Part shown: in pieces, positions 8,259 through 16,632 of the stretch
Position numbering within the stretch: position 1 is the stretch's first letter
Layout of the letters: every line of letters begins with the position of its first letter
Origin: Oceanospirillaceae bacterium
GTDB taxonomy: Bacteria; Pseudomonadota; Gammaproteobacteria; Pseudomonadales; Balneatricaceae
Assembly: GCA_013373085.1 (NCBI GenBank)
Contig: JABXIM010000025.1
Location: 1 to 64,000 of the forward strand
DNA: 64,000 bases
Direction: 5' to 3'
The notes under the pieces: model-generated
Told to the model about the DNA's origin: nothing
Database searches by the model: none
What the model saw: only the letters and a program-made list of their open reading frames with translations
Translations under genes and position numbers: made by a program

Positions 8259-8753
8259 ATGAAACTCGACTTCATCGGCAACGGAAATGTCACGCAGCTG
8301 GGCCAACAGCTGCTGGAAACCAACCTGAACCTGGCCGGTTCCGCTATCGACAGCAGCCGCGATATCGTCGATCGCGGTCTGGATCTCAACCGCGATGCTC
8401 TGCTCGCAGGTCTCGGCTTCGTCGCAGACGCCCGCAAGCAGGGCGAGCAGTTGCAGGGCACCCTGACGCAACAGGGCTCGAGCGCCGAATCCGGCCTCAA
8501 GGACCTGATCGAGCAGGGTACTCAGCTGTTCAAGACGCAGCTGCAGGACCTCAGCTCCGCCATCGAGGCGCAGCGCGCCAAACTCGGCTCCAACGATATC
8601 CGGTCCCTGGACGAGTCCATCCGCGCCGTGCAGGACATGGGCTACAAGCTGCTTTCCTTGCATGGCAAATTGATCAACCTGCCCCGTGGCAGCCGCGGTG
8701 AGACCCATCCGGCTCCCGCCAAGAAGGCCCCCGCCGCAAAAGCCGCCGCCTGA
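8259..8753 (+). CDS. Phasin-like granule-associated protein
   Basis: 164 residues, no signal peptide or membrane segment. The sequence is mostly amphipathic helix with heptad-like spacing (GQQLLETNLNLAGSAIDSSRDIVDRGLDLNRDALLAGL and the following helix), as in phasins that coat polyhydroxyalkanoate or neutral-lipid granules. It ends in a short basic Ala/Pro tail (PAPAKKAPAAKAAA), as in PhaF/PhaI-type phasins. ATG at 8259 follows AGGATTAGAG. Position at the head of the WS/DGAT block suggests it coats wax-ester or triacylglycerol inclusions. The family call rests on composition and context, not on a diagnostic motif. Confidence 0.6.
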   Translation: MKLDFIGNGNVTQLGQQLLETNLNLAGSAIDSSRDIVDRGLDLNRDALLAGLGFVADARKQGEQLQGTLTQQGSSAESGLKDLIEQGTQLFKTQLQDLSSAIEAQRAKLGSNDIRSLDESIRAVQDMGYKLLSLHGKLINLPRGSRGETHPAPAKKAPAAKAAA

Positions 8754-8867
8754 GCAGTCCCCCGCTGACAGCCATTGCACCCCGGCCCCAGGCCGGGGAC
8801 TACCGCGCCGTAGTGCCGAACGGGCTGCGCCCTGCTTTTGGCCAATTCCGCGAAAAAGGAATTTAGG

Positions 8868-10280
8868 ATGTCCGTCTCCCTGATGCCTAACCTGCTGAGC
8901 CATCTTCTGGCACCGTCAGACGCGCAGTCGGTCGCCACCTTTGTGCTGATCTATGACCAGCGGCCGTTGCCCGAGGGGCATTTGCGTTTCAAGCAGATTC
9001 TTGGACGGGTGCGCTCCAGACTGAAACACTACCCGCAGTTCCAGCGCCTGCTGCGCGCCCCCGGTATTCTGGGCACGCCTCAGTGGACGCAGGACGAGCG
9101 TTTCGACGTCGAGTTCCACGTACGACACCTCGCACTGCCGAAACCCGGCGACTGGCGCCAGTTCTGCATTCAGGTGGCGCGACTGCACTCGCGCCCCCTG
9201 GACATGAGCCGCCCGCCTTGGGAGATCAGCGTGGTCGAGGGACTGGACAACATTTCCTGGCTCGGCAAAGGCCACTTCGCCATGGTGTGCAAGGTCCACC
9301 GTGCGCTGATGGATCCCAAACAGGCGCTGGATCTGATCTGGAGTCTGCACGATGAAAGCCATCCGGAGCCAGCGGGTACATCCGACGCGTCAATCGCACT
9401 GCGCCCCATTACAGGACTGATCGGACACGGCCTTGGCTTTGCGCTTCGCCCCTTCGAGGCAGCCGTTGCCCAGGCCCGCGATACCCTGCGCAGGTCCGGC
9501 GAACACCTCTGCCCGATGATGCAGTTTTACCATGGCGCCCTGTCCGGTGGCGTGCGGCTGCCCTACACCCGGTTCAACACCGACGTTTCGAATTACCGCG
9601 TGTGGCAGAGCTTTTCGATGGCGCAAAAGCAACTCGACAGGCTGCGCGAGGCATTCGATCAGGTCGAGGAAGGCGACATTCTGCTGGCCGTGATTGCCGG
9701 CGCGCTGCGGCTCTATCTCGAAGACAAGACCGAGCTGCCGCCCCGGGAGTTGCATGCGCTCAGACCCAGCTGCGGCAGCGACGGGCAGCCGGCGCCGGTC
9801 TTGCGGTCACGGGATATCATCGATCTGGCGATACACACCCCGGACCCGGCCCTGCGCCTGGAACAGCTGATCCGCAACCGCCGGCAGGCGGGCCTGATGC
9901 CGCAGACCACCTCCGGAGCGGTCACCGTTCCGACCCGCTGGATGACCGACGCCATCGGTCTGGCGCTTGCGGAACAACGGGCACAGGCTGGCATACCGCT
10001 GGCCAATACGGCGCTGATCGACGTCTCCGGCGACGACCGGCCACTCAGCCTGCTGCAGGCGCCCCTGGTCTATTTTTCCAGCGTCGCCGAGATCACTAAT
10101 GGCCTCGGGCTGACCCACCTGGCGACGCGACACAACGGCTACCTGAATCTGTCGGTAACCTCCTGCCGCGAGATGCTGCCGGATCCGGACTTCTACCGCG
10201 ACTGTCTCGAGCGCAGTTTCGTAGAGTTATTTGACGCCGCATCCGGGCCGCAACGTCATCCGGAGAAGATGCATGACTAA
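8868..10280 (+). CDS. WS/DGAT-family acyltransferase homologue with degenerate catalytic motifs
   Basis: 470 residues from the ATG at 8868, behind AAAAAGGAATTTAGG; a TTG at 8838 is less likely. It aligns by eye with the two other WS/DGAT proteins in the window: PLDMSRPPWEISVVEGLDN corresponds to their PLW region and LPDPDFYRDCLERSF to their C-terminal motif. The HHxxxDG active site is altered: V143-H144-R-A-L-M148-D149 keeps the second His but has Val for the first and Met-Asp for Asp-Gly. The ND motif (NDVVL in the paralogues) is GDILL. Probably a regulatory or scaffold homologue, or an enzyme with changed chemistry. Its stop overlaps the next start by eight bases. Confidence 0.8.
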   Translation: MSVSLMPNLLSHLLAPSDAQSVATFVLIYDQRPLPEGHLRFKQILGRVRSRLKHYPQFQRLLRAPGILGTPQWTQDERFDVEFHVRHLALPKPGDWRQFCIQVARLHSRPLDMSRPPWEISVVEGLDNISWLGKGHFAMVCKVHRALMDPKQALDLIWSLHDESHPEPAGTSDASIALRPITGLIGHGLGFALRPFEAAVAQARDTLRRSGEHLCPMMQFYHGALSGGVRLPYTRFNTDVSNYRVWQSFSMAQKQLDRLREAFDQVEEGDILLAVIAGALRLYLEDKTELPPRELHALRPSCGSDGQPAPVLRSRDIIDLAIHTPDPALRLEQLIRNRRQAGLMPQTTSGAVTVPTRWMTDAIGLALAEQRAQAGIPLANTALIDVSGDDRPLSLLQAPLVYFSSVAEITNGLGLTHLATRHNGYLNLSVTSCREMLPDPDFYRDCLERSFVELFDAASGPQRHPEKMHD

Positions 10281-11091
10281 ACCGATTCCCCAGGTTGCCG
10301 ACGCGGATCGCAAGCGCCCGTGGCTGCTGCACTCGTTGCTCGAATCCAGGGCTGCGCTGGAGGTTGCGGGACTGCTGCTGTCCTTTCCGCTGCTGCCGGG
10401 CTCGCCCCGGGGCGACGGGCATCCCGTGCTGGTCATCCCGGGTCTCGCGACCGGCGACGAGAGCACCTTTCTGTTGCGCCAGTATCTTGCCAGTCTCGGC
10501 TACGCCTGCCACGCCTGGAAAATCGGCCGCAATGTCGGCCCGCTGGCCGGAAACCAGGAACGCCTGGTCAACCGGGTTCGCCTGCTGGCCGAGCAGTACC
10601 ATCAGCCGGTCTCGCTGGTCGGCTGGAGCATGGGCGGTCTGTTTGCACGTTATGTCGCCCATGAGAGCCCGGCGCAGGTGCGCTCGGTGACCACCCTGGG
10701 TTCGCCGATCAGCCTGCACGAAGATGCCGACAACGTCGCCACCCTCGTCGCACGCGTGGGTTCCAACATCGCGCTCGAAGACTACACCAGCCTCGTCAAC
10801 GGCAAGACCTGGCACCACTGGCGCACCACACCGCCGGTACCCACTTCAGCACTCTACAGCCGCAGCGACGGCGCCTGCTACTGGTCCAGCACCCGCGATC
10901 CGTTGCAGCACGCGCGCGCCGAAAATATCCGCGTACCGGGCAGTCATGCCGGCATGACCCACAACCCCTTGGTGTTTGCGGTTCTGGCCGATCGACTGGC
11001 GCAGCGCCCGGATACCTGGACGCCGTACCGTCCCGAAGGGCTCGGCGGAATGCTGCTGTCGATGAGCAGGCCGCTGAAACTGATCTGGTGA
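10273..11091 (+). CDS. Alpha/beta hydrolase (lipase/esterase-like)
   Basis: 272 residues; ATG at 10273 overlaps the upstream stop (ATGACTAA), implying coupled translation. The fold is recognised by VLVIPGL, the nucleophile elbow GWSMGG with S119, and a C-terminal GSHAGMTHNP segment in which H225 or H230 could be the catalytic His. It resembles the triacylglycerol lipase/PGAP1-like groups. No signal peptide, so it should be cytoplasmic, perhaps acting on stored lipid or acyl donors. An in-frame upstream start at 10231 overlaps the previous gene more and lacks a ribosome site. Confidence 0.82.
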   Translation: MTKPIPQVADADRKRPWLLHSLLESRAALEVAGLLLSFPLLPGSPRGDGHPVLVIPGLATGDESTFLLRQYLASLGYACHAWKIGRNVGPLAGNQERLVNRVRLLAEQYHQPVSLVGWSMGGLFARYVAHESPAQVRSVTTLGSPISLHEDADNVATLVARVGSNIALEDYTSLVNGKTWHHWRTTPPVPTSALYSRSDGACYWSSTRDPLQHARAENIRVPGSHAGMTHNPLVFAVLADRLAQRPDTWTPYRPEGLGGMLLSMSRPLKLIW

Positions 11092-11096
11092 CCACC

Positions 11097-12005
11097 ATGA
11101 GTGTGCAGAATTTTTTACTCAAGCAGTACCTGCGACTGCATTACAAGCCGCGGCTGAACGAACAACTGACGCTCCAGGAGGCCAGGGCGGAGCAGGACAG
11201 GGTCATCGAGCGTTTTTTGCCGTTGGCATCGATAGGCGTCGATATCGAACGCACAACCCTTGGCGGTATCGAGTGCGAATACGTGTTACCCAGACACCGC
11301 AGACCGCAAGCGCGGATGCTGTACCTGCACGGCGGCATGTTCTCCATGGGCTCGCCGCTGAGCCATCGCGGCATCACGCAGGTGCTGGCGAAAAGGCTGC
11401 AGCTACAGGTGGTGGTGCCCCAGTACCGGCTCGCGCCGGAAGCCCCCTGCCCGGCTGCACATGACGACGTCACCACCGTCTACCGTGCCCTGCGGGCGGA
11501 GCTTGAGCCCGGCACACCCTGTTACGTCGCCGGCGACCAGGCAGGCGCCTGCCTCGCCTTTCAGCTGGCACAGCGCCAGGTGGAAGAACGCGGCCCGGTG
11601 CCCGATGCCCTGATCGCGATCTCGGGACTCTATGACCTGACCCTGTCGGGGCCGTCGCTGGAGTTCAATGCCGAGGCCGACTGCTTCGCCACCCGGCTGG
11701 CGTTCGAGCGGGCACTGGACCTTTATCTGGGGCCGGAGGGCGAAACCGACCGCCGCGCCTGTTCGCCGCTATTCGGCGAGCTGAGCGGCCTGCCTCCGGT
11801 ATTGCTGCAGGTATCGGACAGCGAGATGTTGCTCGACGACAGCCGCCGCATGGCCGTGGCGCTCGAAGCCGCCGGGGTCGCGGTCGAGCTCGATATCTGG
11901 AAGGACGTGCCGTCCTGCTGGCACCTCGGCGCCGTGGCGCTGCCGGAGGGACGCGAAGCCATCGACCGCATGGCCGGTTTCTTAAAAGAGTTAAGTGTTA
12001 ACTGA
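11097..12005 (+). CDS. HSL-type esterase homologue lacking the nucleophile serine
   Basis: 302 residues from the ATG at 11097 (a GTG at 11088 overlapping the upstream TGA is the alternative). The alpha/beta-hydrolase_3 (hormone-sensitive lipase) family is clear: oxyanion motif HGG at 78-80, YRLAPEAPCPAA, and a C-terminal His in the WHL segment. The nucleophile elbow, normally GDSAG, reads G-D-Q148-A-G (codon CAG), so the catalytic Ser is replaced by Gln. The paralogue at 13800 keeps GDSAG. Classical ester hydrolysis looks impossible; a binding or regulatory role in the storage block is inferred. Confidence 0.85.
   Translation: MSVQNFLLKQYLRLHYKPRLNEQLTLQEARAEQDRVIERFLPLASIGVDIERTTLGGIECEYVLPRHRRPQARMLYLHGGMFSMGSPLSHRGITQVLAKRLQLQVVVPQYRLAPEAPCPAAHDDVTTVYRALRAELEPGTPCYVAGDQAGACLAFQLAQRQVEERGPVPDALIAISGLYDLTLSGPSLEFNAEADCFATRLAFERALDLYLGPEGETDRRACSPLFGELSGLPPVLLQVSDSEMLLDDSRRMAVALEAAGVAVELDIWKDVPSCWHLGAVALPEGREAIDRMAGFLKELSVN
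11989..12003 (+). terminator. Weak stem-loop with T-run at the end of the esterase-like gene
   Basis: AGTTAA-GTG-TTAACT followed by GATTTTTT. The stem is AT-rich and short and overlaps the stop codon. It could be a weak terminator or attenuator before the WS/DGAT gene 60 bases on. Confidence 0.3.
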
Positions 12006-12062
12006 TTTTTTGTGATTGAACGGGGCAAAGACCCCAACAGAGAGCTTAGGAGATATACACTC

Positions 12063-13694
12063 ATGAAACGGCAACTACACAGCATGGACAGCCTGTTCCT
12101 GCACCTGGATACCGAAGACTCCCAGGTCTGTATCACCCCGGTCTTCTTCTATGACCCGTCCAGCGCCAAGGGTGGCGAGCTGAGCCAGGCACAGCTGCTC
12201 GAACACCTTCAGCGCAGCGTCGAGGTGCTGCCGTTGCTGCGCTCGCGCCTCGAGCGCCTGCCGTTCGATGTCGACAATCCCTATCTGACGGAAGATCGCA
12301 ACTTCCGACTGGAAAACCATGTCCGTGAAGTCGTGCTGCCGGCACCGGGCGACTGGAAAGCGCTTTGCAAGGTACTCGGCGACTTCCAGGCCAGCAAGAT
12401 GGACACCACCGGCCCGCTGTGGCAGATGATTGTCATCCGCGGACTCGACAACATCGAATCGATGCCCGAGGGCGCCTTCGTGCTGGCGATGAAATTCCAC
12501 CATGTCATTGCCGACGGCCACAGTCTGATCGAAATCGTCGGACACATGCACGACGAAGGTCAGTCCATCGCCGCCAAGAACCCGGAACTGAAACAGCAGC
12601 GCTACCAGGCGCCGCCGCTGCTCGACCGCATGACCCAGGCTGTGTCCAACAACCTGCTGGGCGCGCTGAACATGGTATCGCCGCTGCTCGACGCAGCCCC
12701 CGGCATTACCAAGACACTGGCGGGCGAAATCAGCCGCACCGCCACCAGCATGCCCCAGCTACCGGTGAAAACGCGTTTCAACACCAGTGTCAGCGCCAAG
12801 CGCGTCTGGGATCTCGCCAGCTTCGACCTGCCGACCATCAAGCAGATCGCCAAGAACGTGCCCGGCGCCACGGTCAACGACGTGGTACTCGCGATCGTCG
12901 GTGGCGGGCTGCGCGAATACCTCTCGAGCAAGGGCGACTCCGTCGCCCAGTCCCTGCGCGCCGTAGCTCCGATGAACGTGCGTCATGAATCGTTGTACAA
13001 CCAGGCCGGCAACGAAGTCGGCTATTTTTTCCCGGACCTGCCGGTGCACCTGGACGACTCCAAGGCCCGACTGGCGCACGCCGCCAAGGCCTCGGCCAAG
13101 GCCAAGGCGGTCGCCAACGGTCTCGGCGGTCGCCAGATGAACGATGTGTCCAAGAACATTCCGGCCGTGTATTTCTCTTCGCTGAACATGGCGGGGCTGC
13201 TGAAGAAGGGCGCATCCTCCCTGCTGAGCATGAACGGCAACACCGTCGTGACCAATGTGCCGGGACCTGCAATCACGCTGCATCTGGGTGGCGCAACCCT
13301 GGTCAACCTGAGCGGCATCATGCTGATCGGTGACGGTCTGGGCATGAACCACTGCGTCAACAGCTACGACGGCAAGCTCAATATTTCCGTTGTTTCCTGC
13401 CCCGAGCTGATGCCGGACCCCGAGTTCTACGTCCAGTGCCTGCAAAACAGCTACGACGGACTCAAGGACGCTTTCGGCATCGAGGATGAGGCAACTGCCG
13501 CCGGCAAGACGAAGGCAGCGGCAAAAGCCGAATCCGCACCGTCCGAAGGCGACGACACGGCCGCCAAAGCGGCCAAGCCGGCATCGCGCACCCGCAAGGC
13601 CAGCACCACCCGCAAGCCGTCGTCCCGCAGCAGGGCAGGCGCCGCTATATCGAAAGCCGGGGCCGCCAAGGCGCCGGCAGCGGCAGCGGACTAA
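12063..13694 (+). CDS. Wax ester synthase/diacylglycerol acyltransferase with Lys/Ala/Pro-rich tail
   Basis: 543 residues from the ATG at 12063, after CTTAGGAGATATACACTC. A bifunctional acyltransferase that makes wax esters or triacylglycerol from acyl-CoA and an alcohol or diacylglycerol at the inner membrane. The active site HHVIADG starts at H146 and is intact; the ND motif is in TVNDVVLAIVGGGLREYL and the PLW motif in DTTGPLWQMIVIRGLD. From about residue 475 there is an unusual low-complexity tail rich in Lys, Arg, Ala, Ser and Pro, absent from the paralogue at 15141 and reminiscent of histone H1-like or PhaF tails. Confidence 0.93.
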   Translation: MKRQLHSMDSLFLHLDTEDSQVCITPVFFYDPSSAKGGELSQAQLLEHLQRSVEVLPLLRSRLERLPFDVDNPYLTEDRNFRLENHVREVVLPAPGDWKALCKVLGDFQASKMDTTGPLWQMIVIRGLDNIESMPEGAFVLAMKFHHVIADGHSLIEIVGHMHDEGQSIAAKNPELKQQRYQAPPLLDRMTQAVSNNLLGALNMVSPLLDAAPGITKTLAGEISRTATSMPQLPVKTRFNTSVSAKRVWDLASFDLPTIKQIAKNVPGATVNDVVLAIVGGGLREYLSSKGDSVAQSLRAVAPMNVRHESLYNQAGNEVGYFFPDLPVHLDDSKARLAHAAKASAKAKAVANGLGGRQMNDVSKNIPAVYFSSLNMAGLLKKGASSLLSMNGNTVVTNVPGPAITLHLGGATLVNLSGIMLIGDGLGMNHCVNSYDGKLNISVVSCPELMPDPEFYVQCLQNSYDGLKDAFGIEDEATAAGKTKAAAKAESAPSEGDDTAAKAAKPASRTRKASTTRKPSSRSRAGAAISKAGAAKAPAAAAD

Positions 13695-13799
13695 GGCCAA
13701 ACCTGCGCAGGATACCGCGATGATCGCGGCCCCCTGCGTGTCCGCTCGTGCCCTGGCGTCGAGCGGGACCGGATATTCGTCACCACAGGAGTACAGCCG

Positions 13800-14774
13800 A
13801 TGAACGATCAGGAAAGGTCCGCGGCCACGCTGGAATCACGTGACTACAGCACCGGCCCCTTCGTTAACCCGCGCGTCAGCTGGCGGGCCCGCCTGCTGAA
13901 CCGGGCGTTGCAAACCTTCGTCAAGAGACGAATGCACAACCTGCCGGAGATTCCGGCGCTGCGCCGCTTCATGCTCAAGACCGACGCCCGGCTGGCAGCG
14001 CCAGTCAGCGGCGATATCGACGTCCAGACGATGAAGGTCAGCGGCGTACCCTGCCACAGCCTGACCCGCCGGCAATCGAGCAGCCGTACCCTGCTCTACC
14101 TGCACGGCGGCGGTTTCTGTGCGCATACGCCGAAGACCTACAACGGCTTCGCCGCGCGGCTGTGCGACGCCTTCGAAGCCAACGCGCTGTTGCCCGATTA
14201 CCGCCTGGCGCCCGAGCACCCCTACCCGGCTGCGATCGACGACTGCTTCGCCGTCTACCGTTATCTGCTGGACCAGGGCACCGACCCCGGCCGCATCGTC
14301 GTTGCCGGCGACTCGGCCGGTGGCTGCCTGGCGCTGGCACTGATGATGAGGCTGCGCCGAGAAGGACTGCCTATGCCCGGTTGCGTGGTGGCGATGTCGC
14401 CGGCGACCGATCACCCGGACAACTCGCCGGATCTGGAAGCGGCCACACGGAACGATCCGATGTTCAGTCCGGAGGTGCTCCACCTGTTCGCCTCGAGCTA
14501 TGTGCCGCGACCGGAAGATCGCACCAACCCCGAGGCGCTGCCGCTTAACGGCGAATACGAGGGCCTGCCGCCGCTGCAAATTCACGTCGGCAGTACCGAA
14601 GCCCTGCTGAGCCACTCGGCGCGGGCGGCCGCCAAAGCCACGGCAGCGGGCGTGGAGGTGTCGCTCAATGTCTGGGACAGCATGCCCCACGTACACCCGA
14701 TCTTCCACCTGATTCCCGAGAGCGGTCAGGCAATCGACATGATGGCAACCTTCGTGCGCCGCCACCTGCCCTGA
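13800..14774 (+). CDS. HSL-type alpha/beta hydrolase (carboxylesterase)
   Basis: 324 residues. Both family motifs are intact: HGGG at 102-105 for the oxyanion hole and GDSAGG with nucleophile S172. The catalytic His is expected in the MPHVHPIFHL segment near the C-terminus. YRLAPEHPYPAAIDD is characteristic of hormone-sensitive-lipase-like esterases. No signal peptide. A weak AGGAG lies about 10 bases upstream. It sits between two WS/DGAT genes, suggesting turnover of stored esters or supply of acyl groups. Confidence 0.9.
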   Translation: MNDQERSAATLESRDYSTGPFVNPRVSWRARLLNRALQTFVKRRMHNLPEIPALRRFMLKTDARLAAPVSGDIDVQTMKVSGVPCHSLTRRQSSSRTLLYLHGGGFCAHTPKTYNGFAARLCDAFEANALLPDYRLAPEHPYPAAIDDCFAVYRYLLDQGTDPGRIVVAGDSAGGCLALALMMRLRREGLPMPGCVVAMSPATDHPDNSPDLEAATRNDPMFSPEVLHLFASSYVPRPEDRTNPEALPLNGEYEGLPPLQIHVGSTEALLSHSARAAAKATAAGVEVSLNVWDSMPHVHPIFHLIPESGQAIDMMATFVRRHLP

Positions 14775-14788
14775 CGCTTTCCGTCCCA

Positions 14789-14830
14789 AGGGTTAGCGTT
14801 CCGGCGCGCCAGCGCCGAAACGCTAACCCT
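14789..14830 (+). terminator. Strong hairpin after the esterase gene
   Basis: Outer arms AGGGTTAGCGTT / AACGCTAACCCT pair perfectly, with a further GC-rich inner stem. It begins 15 bases after the stop codon. There is no clean T-tract, so termination is likely but not certain. Confidence 0.55.
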
Positions 14831-14940
14831 CGCCTTTCCACCCCCTCCATTCAGTCACACCAGCACCGGCCAAGGCACCATATCCCCGGCAATGAACCGA
14901 AGCAGCACTGTCTGTACCACCCGCGGTAGGTACACCGAGT

Positions 14941-14972
14941 AGTTTTTTTACTCTAGTTTTTCCCACTAGTAT
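14941..14972 (+). promoter_or_regulatory. Promoter-like element shared with 8147-8178
   Basis: AGTTTTTTTACTCTA followed by TAGTAT at 14967-14972. The 15-mer and its distance to the -10-like hexamer match those upstream of the phasin gene, and about 11 of the next 18 bases also match. It lies 168 bases before the WS/DGAT ATG. Confidence 0.55.
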
Positions 14973-15140
14973 CCCCGTCAACGCCACCTCGCCGACCATA
15001 CCGCACGCATATCCGGACCCGGTCGGGATCAGCGGACTTCTGCTCCCTCGAGAGGTGCCGCAAGTACAAGTCAGCGGGTTGCGGCCCCTGGCAAAAGCGT
15101 TTCGCTATTTTTCAACTTTGGCCAAGTGCCGGGAGAGCTC

Positions 15141-16610
15141 ATGCTTAAGCAACTTCACACGATGGACAGTCTGTTTCTGTACATTGAAAACGACGAGTAT
15201 CAGGTCGACCTGACACCCGTTTTCTTCTACGATCCTGCCGGGGCCAACGCTGCAGGTCTGACCACCGAGCAGCTGCTCGGGCAGTTCCGCAAAACCGTCG
15301 ACGCGGTGCCGGCGCTGCGTTCGCGTCTGGAGCGCGTGCCGTTCGACCTCGACAACCCCTACCTGGCCGAAGACCGGAATTTCCGCCTCGAAGACCACTT
15401 CAGCGAAGTCGAGCTGCCGGCCCCCGGTGACTGGGAGGCGCTGCGCACCCTGCTGACCGACTTCCAGAATCGCCAGCTGGACACCAACCGCCCGCTGTGG
15501 GAAGTCCTCATCGTGCGCGGTCTGGACAAGGTCGAGGACATGCCCAAAGGCGCCTTCGCGATGGCGATGAAGATCCATCACGTGATCGCCGACGGTCATA
15601 CCGTGATCGAAATCCTCTCCAAACTGCACGACGAAGGTCAGGTGCAGGAAGGCGAGCAGGAACCGCGGGTGGAATTCAAGGCGCCGACATACTACGACCG
15701 CCTGGGCCAGGTATTCAGCAACAACCTGCTCGGCGCCCTGGGCATGATGAATCCGCTGCTCAACACCCTGCCCCGTCTCAGCAAGACCCTGCTCGAAACG
15801 ATCAGCAAGGACAGCGACAAGCTGATGCGACCGCCGGTGACGACGCGCTTCAACCGCAAGGCCAACAACAAGGAGCTTGCCTGGAACTTCGCGTCGCTGG
15901 ACTTCGCCACCGCCAAGCGCATCAGCAAGCTGGAGTCGGGCGCGACCATCAATGACGTGGTGCTGACGGTCATCGCCGGCGCCATGCGCGAATACATGCA
16001 GTCCAAGGGCGACAGCACCAATGACTGCCTGCGCGCGCTGGCGCCGGTCAATGTCCGTCAGGAGTCGGAGCGCTACGCAGGCGGCAACGAAGTGTCCTTC
16101 ATCATGCCCGACCTGCCGGTACAGATCGCCGATGCCAGGGAGCGCCTGCAGGCAGTCATGCTCTCGACCGGACACAACAAGAAGATTGCCAAGGATCTCG
16201 ACAGCCGCGAAATGAGCGGCCTGATGAAGAGCGTTCCCCCGGCCTTGATGGCGTCCATGCGCCTGATGGGCGTTATCGAAAACACCACCCAGCCGCTGCT
16301 GAAGCTGATTGGCAACGCACTCGCGACCAATGTGCCCGGCCCCGGCTCCGAGCTGCACCTGCACGGCGCCCGGCTGATCAACATGACCGGCGTCATCTCA
16401 CCGAACGAGGGCCTGGGGCTTCACCACGTGATCGTCAGCTACGCCGGCAAACTGAATATCTCGGTCACGGCAAAGCGCGACACTTTGCCGGATCCCGAGT
16501 TCTACCGCGACTGCCTGCAACGCAGCTTCGAGCAGTTGCTGGCAGCCTACCCCGCGGCGCCAGCCCCCGCCGCAGCGGAGACGGCCTCTCCCGCCGCAGC
16601 GGCGGCCTGA
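15141..16610 (+). CDS. Wax ester synthase/diacylglycerol acyltransferase
   Basis: 489 residues from the ATG at 15141, after GGGAGAGCTC. The active-site HHVIADG begins at H146, the same residue number as in the paralogue at 12063, and TINDVVLTVIAGAMREYM holds the ND motif. DTNRPLWEVLIVRGLD is the PLW motif. The two proteins are clearly paralogous over their whole length except for the C-terminus, which here is a short Ala/Pro-rich stretch. It has its own upstream region with the shared promoter element, so it may be co-regulated with the phasin operon. Confidence 0.94.
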   Translation: MLKQLHTMDSLFLYIENDEYQVDLTPVFFYDPAGANAAGLTTEQLLGQFRKTVDAVPALRSRLERVPFDLDNPYLAEDRNFRLEDHFSEVELPAPGDWEALRTLLTDFQNRQLDTNRPLWEVLIVRGLDKVEDMPKGAFAMAMKIHHVIADGHTVIEILSKLHDEGQVQEGEQEPRVEFKAPTYYDRLGQVFSNNLLGALGMMNPLLNTLPRLSKTLLETISKDSDKLMRPPVTTRFNRKANNKELAWNFASLDFATAKRISKLESGATINDVVLTVIAGAMREYMQSKGDSTNDCLRALAPVNVRQESERYAGGNEVSFIMPDLPVQIADARERLQAVMLSTGHNKKIAKDLDSREMSGLMKSVPPALMASMRLMGVIENTTQPLLKLIGNALATNVPGPGSELHLHGARLINMTGVISPNEGLGLHHVIVSYAGKLNISVTAKRDTLPDPEFYRDCLQRSFEQLLAAYPAAPAPAAAETASPAAAAA

Positions 16611-16632
16611 CGCAGGCCGCCTGGGGCGCCAC

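Larger units (their letters stand above)
14775..15140. other. 366-bp intergenic region before the third WS/DGAT gene
   Basis: No credible gene. It holds the long hairpin at 14789-14830 just after the esterase stop and the shared promoter-like element at 14941-14972. The remaining ~170 bases to the ATG at 15141 form a long leader with no recognised riboswitch. Confidence 0.6.
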
